Positions 5,852-6,529 of a stretch of DNA of 6,529 bases are shown here, piece by piece. The stretch is from C00003060 sp964502635 (GTDB lineage: Bacteria > Desulfobacterota > Desulfobacteria > Desulfobacterales > C00003060). A program made the translations under genes and the position numbers. Numbering within the stretch: position 1 is the first letter of the stretch; every line of letters begins with the position of its first letter. Location of the stretch: positions 1 to 6,529 of the forward strand of contig CAZCXI010000132.1 of the NCBI GenBank assembly GCA_964502635.1. The letters are read 5' to 3'. The notes beneath the pieces were generated by a model. It saw only the letters and a list, made by a program, of their open reading frames with translations, made no database searches and was not told the origin of the DNA.

Positions 5852-5942
5852 TATCTGACTCACGGCAAGAGTACTGCGATATCCTTGCAATATGGAGACT
5901 GCCATTTTTTCGGAAATGACGAAACCTACCTGCCGCAGCAGG
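5852..5942. repeat. Direct repeat element, copy B (right of RAM gene)
   Basis: This is the partner of 5411-5493 in the same orientation, beginning 18 bases after the RAM gene stop. It has TCTGACTCAC, the 29-base core at 5880-5908 (three mismatches to copy A), the internal ATGG/CCAT hairpin, and a right hairpin CCTGC (5929-5933) with GCAGG (5938-5942). It is eight bases longer than copy A: four extra bases precede the core and the stretch between core and hairpin is also longer. The hairpin loop is shorter. Confidence 0.72.
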
Positions 5943-6045
5943 ACGCCCTCCCAAGCATCCAGGCGTGGTTCTTCGATTTAGCCCACAGTTCAGGCCGGGC
6001 CTTCATCCGCCTCCCATTTTGGGTATTTAATTGCAAAAGACCAGG

Positions 6046-6074
6046 GGCAGCGTCAAAGTTGGCTCTGCCTTTTT
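6046..6074 (+). terminator. Intrinsic terminator between convergent genes
   Basis: GGCAG (6046-6050) pairs with CTGCC (6065-6069); three further inner pairs form after one mismatch, around the loop AAAGTT. TTTTT (6070-6074) follows. On the plus strand it could end RAM-gene transcripts, although 212 bases after the stop. It lies 15-43 bases past the stop of the minus-strand gene at 6089, where the hairpin may also act, but no T-run follows directly in that direction. Confidence 0.55.
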
Positions 6075-6088
6075 GTTGTGTTAGCCGC

Positions 6089-6358
6089 TCATTTTGCGGG
6101 TTGATCTATTCGGGGCATCAATACCCAGCCCTCATTGAGCTGTTTACTTTTCAATGTCCAGGTTTGGCCCGTCTCCGTATCCAACAGAATTACTTCGTTG
6201 AATGTAGCCGCCCATTGGCCACCCCCAGGTTTGAGTAACACAATCTCGTATCTCACGGGGTTGAGCCATACCCGCTCAGCGGTGCCTTGTGCGGATGAAT
6301 AACCCGCAAAGCAGAGGAAAATGATTAGACCCACAGCAAGAACCAAAGCCTTCTTCAT
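6089..6358 (-). CDS. Small exported protein of unknown function
   Basis: Protein of 89 residues. A classic signal peptide (MKK, hydrophobic core to about residue 19) ends at SSA, with cleavage after residue 23. The mature part of about 66 residues is beta-prone: ERVWLNPVRYEIVLL, TFNEVILLDTETGQTWTL and GWVLMPRI. The TETGQTW segment resembles a short beta-hairpin found in many small periplasmic proteins. The single cysteine (16) is inside the signal core and does not form a lipobox. ATG 6358 is chosen over a GTG 21 bases upstream because AAAGGAGGG stands seven bases before it, and the GTG reading would run through that site. It is convergent with the RAM gene. No function can be assigned; the signal peptide and strong ribosome site make it a real gene. 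Confidence 0.82.
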   Translation of the reverse strand: MKKALVLAVGLIIFLCFAGYSSAQGTAERVWLNPVRYEIVLLKPGGGQWAATFNEVILLDTETGQTWTLKSKQLNEGWVLMPRIDQPAK

Positions 6359-6414
6359 AACAGTTCCCTCCTTTCTCACTTAGCAGACAGGGGTTCTGCC
6401 TTTTGTTAAGCTGA

Positions 6415-6455
6415 CATTTACACCGTTTTGGACTAATTGAAAATAAGGACCTTAT
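6415..6455 (-). promoter_or_regulatory. Putative promoter and 13-base dyad upstream of the 6089-6358 gene
   Basis: ATAAGG-A-CCTTAT (6443-6455) is a perfect dyad around one central base and looks like an operator. On the minus strand TTTTCA (6443-6438) is followed 17 bases later by TAAATG (6420-6415), a weak sigma70-like pair that the dyad abuts on its upstream side. The dyad is directly seen; the promoter is tentative. A small hairpin (GCAGA/TCTGC, 6383-6399) lies in the resulting leader. Confidence 0.35.
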
Positions 6456-6485
6456 ACAAAGATTCAGCCCTGGTTGTCTTCCGAG

Positions 6486-6520
6486 GCCCCTGGTGGCCGT
6501 AGTACCAGGGGCTTTCTTTT
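6486..6520 (+). terminator. Strong plus-strand terminator without an upstream gene
   Basis: GCCCCTGGT (6486-6494) pairs perfectly with ACCAGGGGC (6504-6512) around a nine-base loop, followed by TTTCTTTT (6513-6520). Only the plus-strand reading has the T-run. No plus-strand coding gene lies between 5834 and this point, and another terminator intervenes at 6046. Confidence 0.8.
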
Positions 6521-6529
6521 GAGCTCACC

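Noticed and set aside
4255..5969. Shared 12-mer CCAGGCGTGGTT near 4255 and 5958
   Set aside because: One 12-base match is about what chance gives in a window of this size, and the flanks do not match.
5885..6238. Plus-strand frame of 117 codons after the RAM gene
   Set aside because: TTG start inside repeat copy B, it crosses a terminator and lies antisense to the well-supported exported-protein gene; no domain pattern.

Overview
The window looks like a bacterial chromosome, most likely from a deltaproteobacterium (Desulfobacterota). This rests on the domain architecture of the two-component pair, the style of the small secreted proteins and strong Shine-Dalgarno sites; no marker gene confirms it. 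Six protein-coding genes are supported. Gene density is low and the intergenic regions are long and structured.

Layout. Positions 1-121 hold REP-like palindromes built on GGACGTCC. They lie just downstream of a minus-strand gene (139-582) for a small exported protein with a secretin/TonB N-terminal-like (STN-like) domain and an arginine-rich tail; it has a good sigma70-type promoter at 628-656. A 524-base gap then separates it from a divergent two-component operon: a membrane histidine kinase with a CHASE4 sensor (1107-2981) and a response regulator with receiver, coiled-coil and LuxR-type DNA-binding regions (3011-4093). A 411-base leader region with a dyad and an AT-rich stretch precedes a secreted cysteine-containing protein of unknown function (4505-5134). 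That gene ends in a very strong intrinsic terminator, and a second terminator follows about 60 bases later.

The most unusual part is 5411-5942. A small stand-alone Lrp/AsnC ligand-binding (RAM) domain gene (5595-5834), AT-rich and using only AGA for arginine, sits between two imperfect direct copies of an 83-91 base element that has a conserved core and hairpins. The gene resembles archaeal stand-alone RAM proteins and may have been acquired. The right end has a convergent minus-strand gene for an 89-residue exported protein (6089-6358). A plus-strand terminator near the edge (6486-6520) has no visible gene in front of it.

How the genes work together. Only the kinase and regulator form an evident unit: an extracytoplasmic signal sensed by CHASE4 would be passed by phosphotransfer to a transcription factor. 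Its targets cannot be read from the sequence; the secreted-protein gene just downstream, with its dyad, is a reasonable but unproven candidate. The other genes appear to be independent single-gene transcription units.
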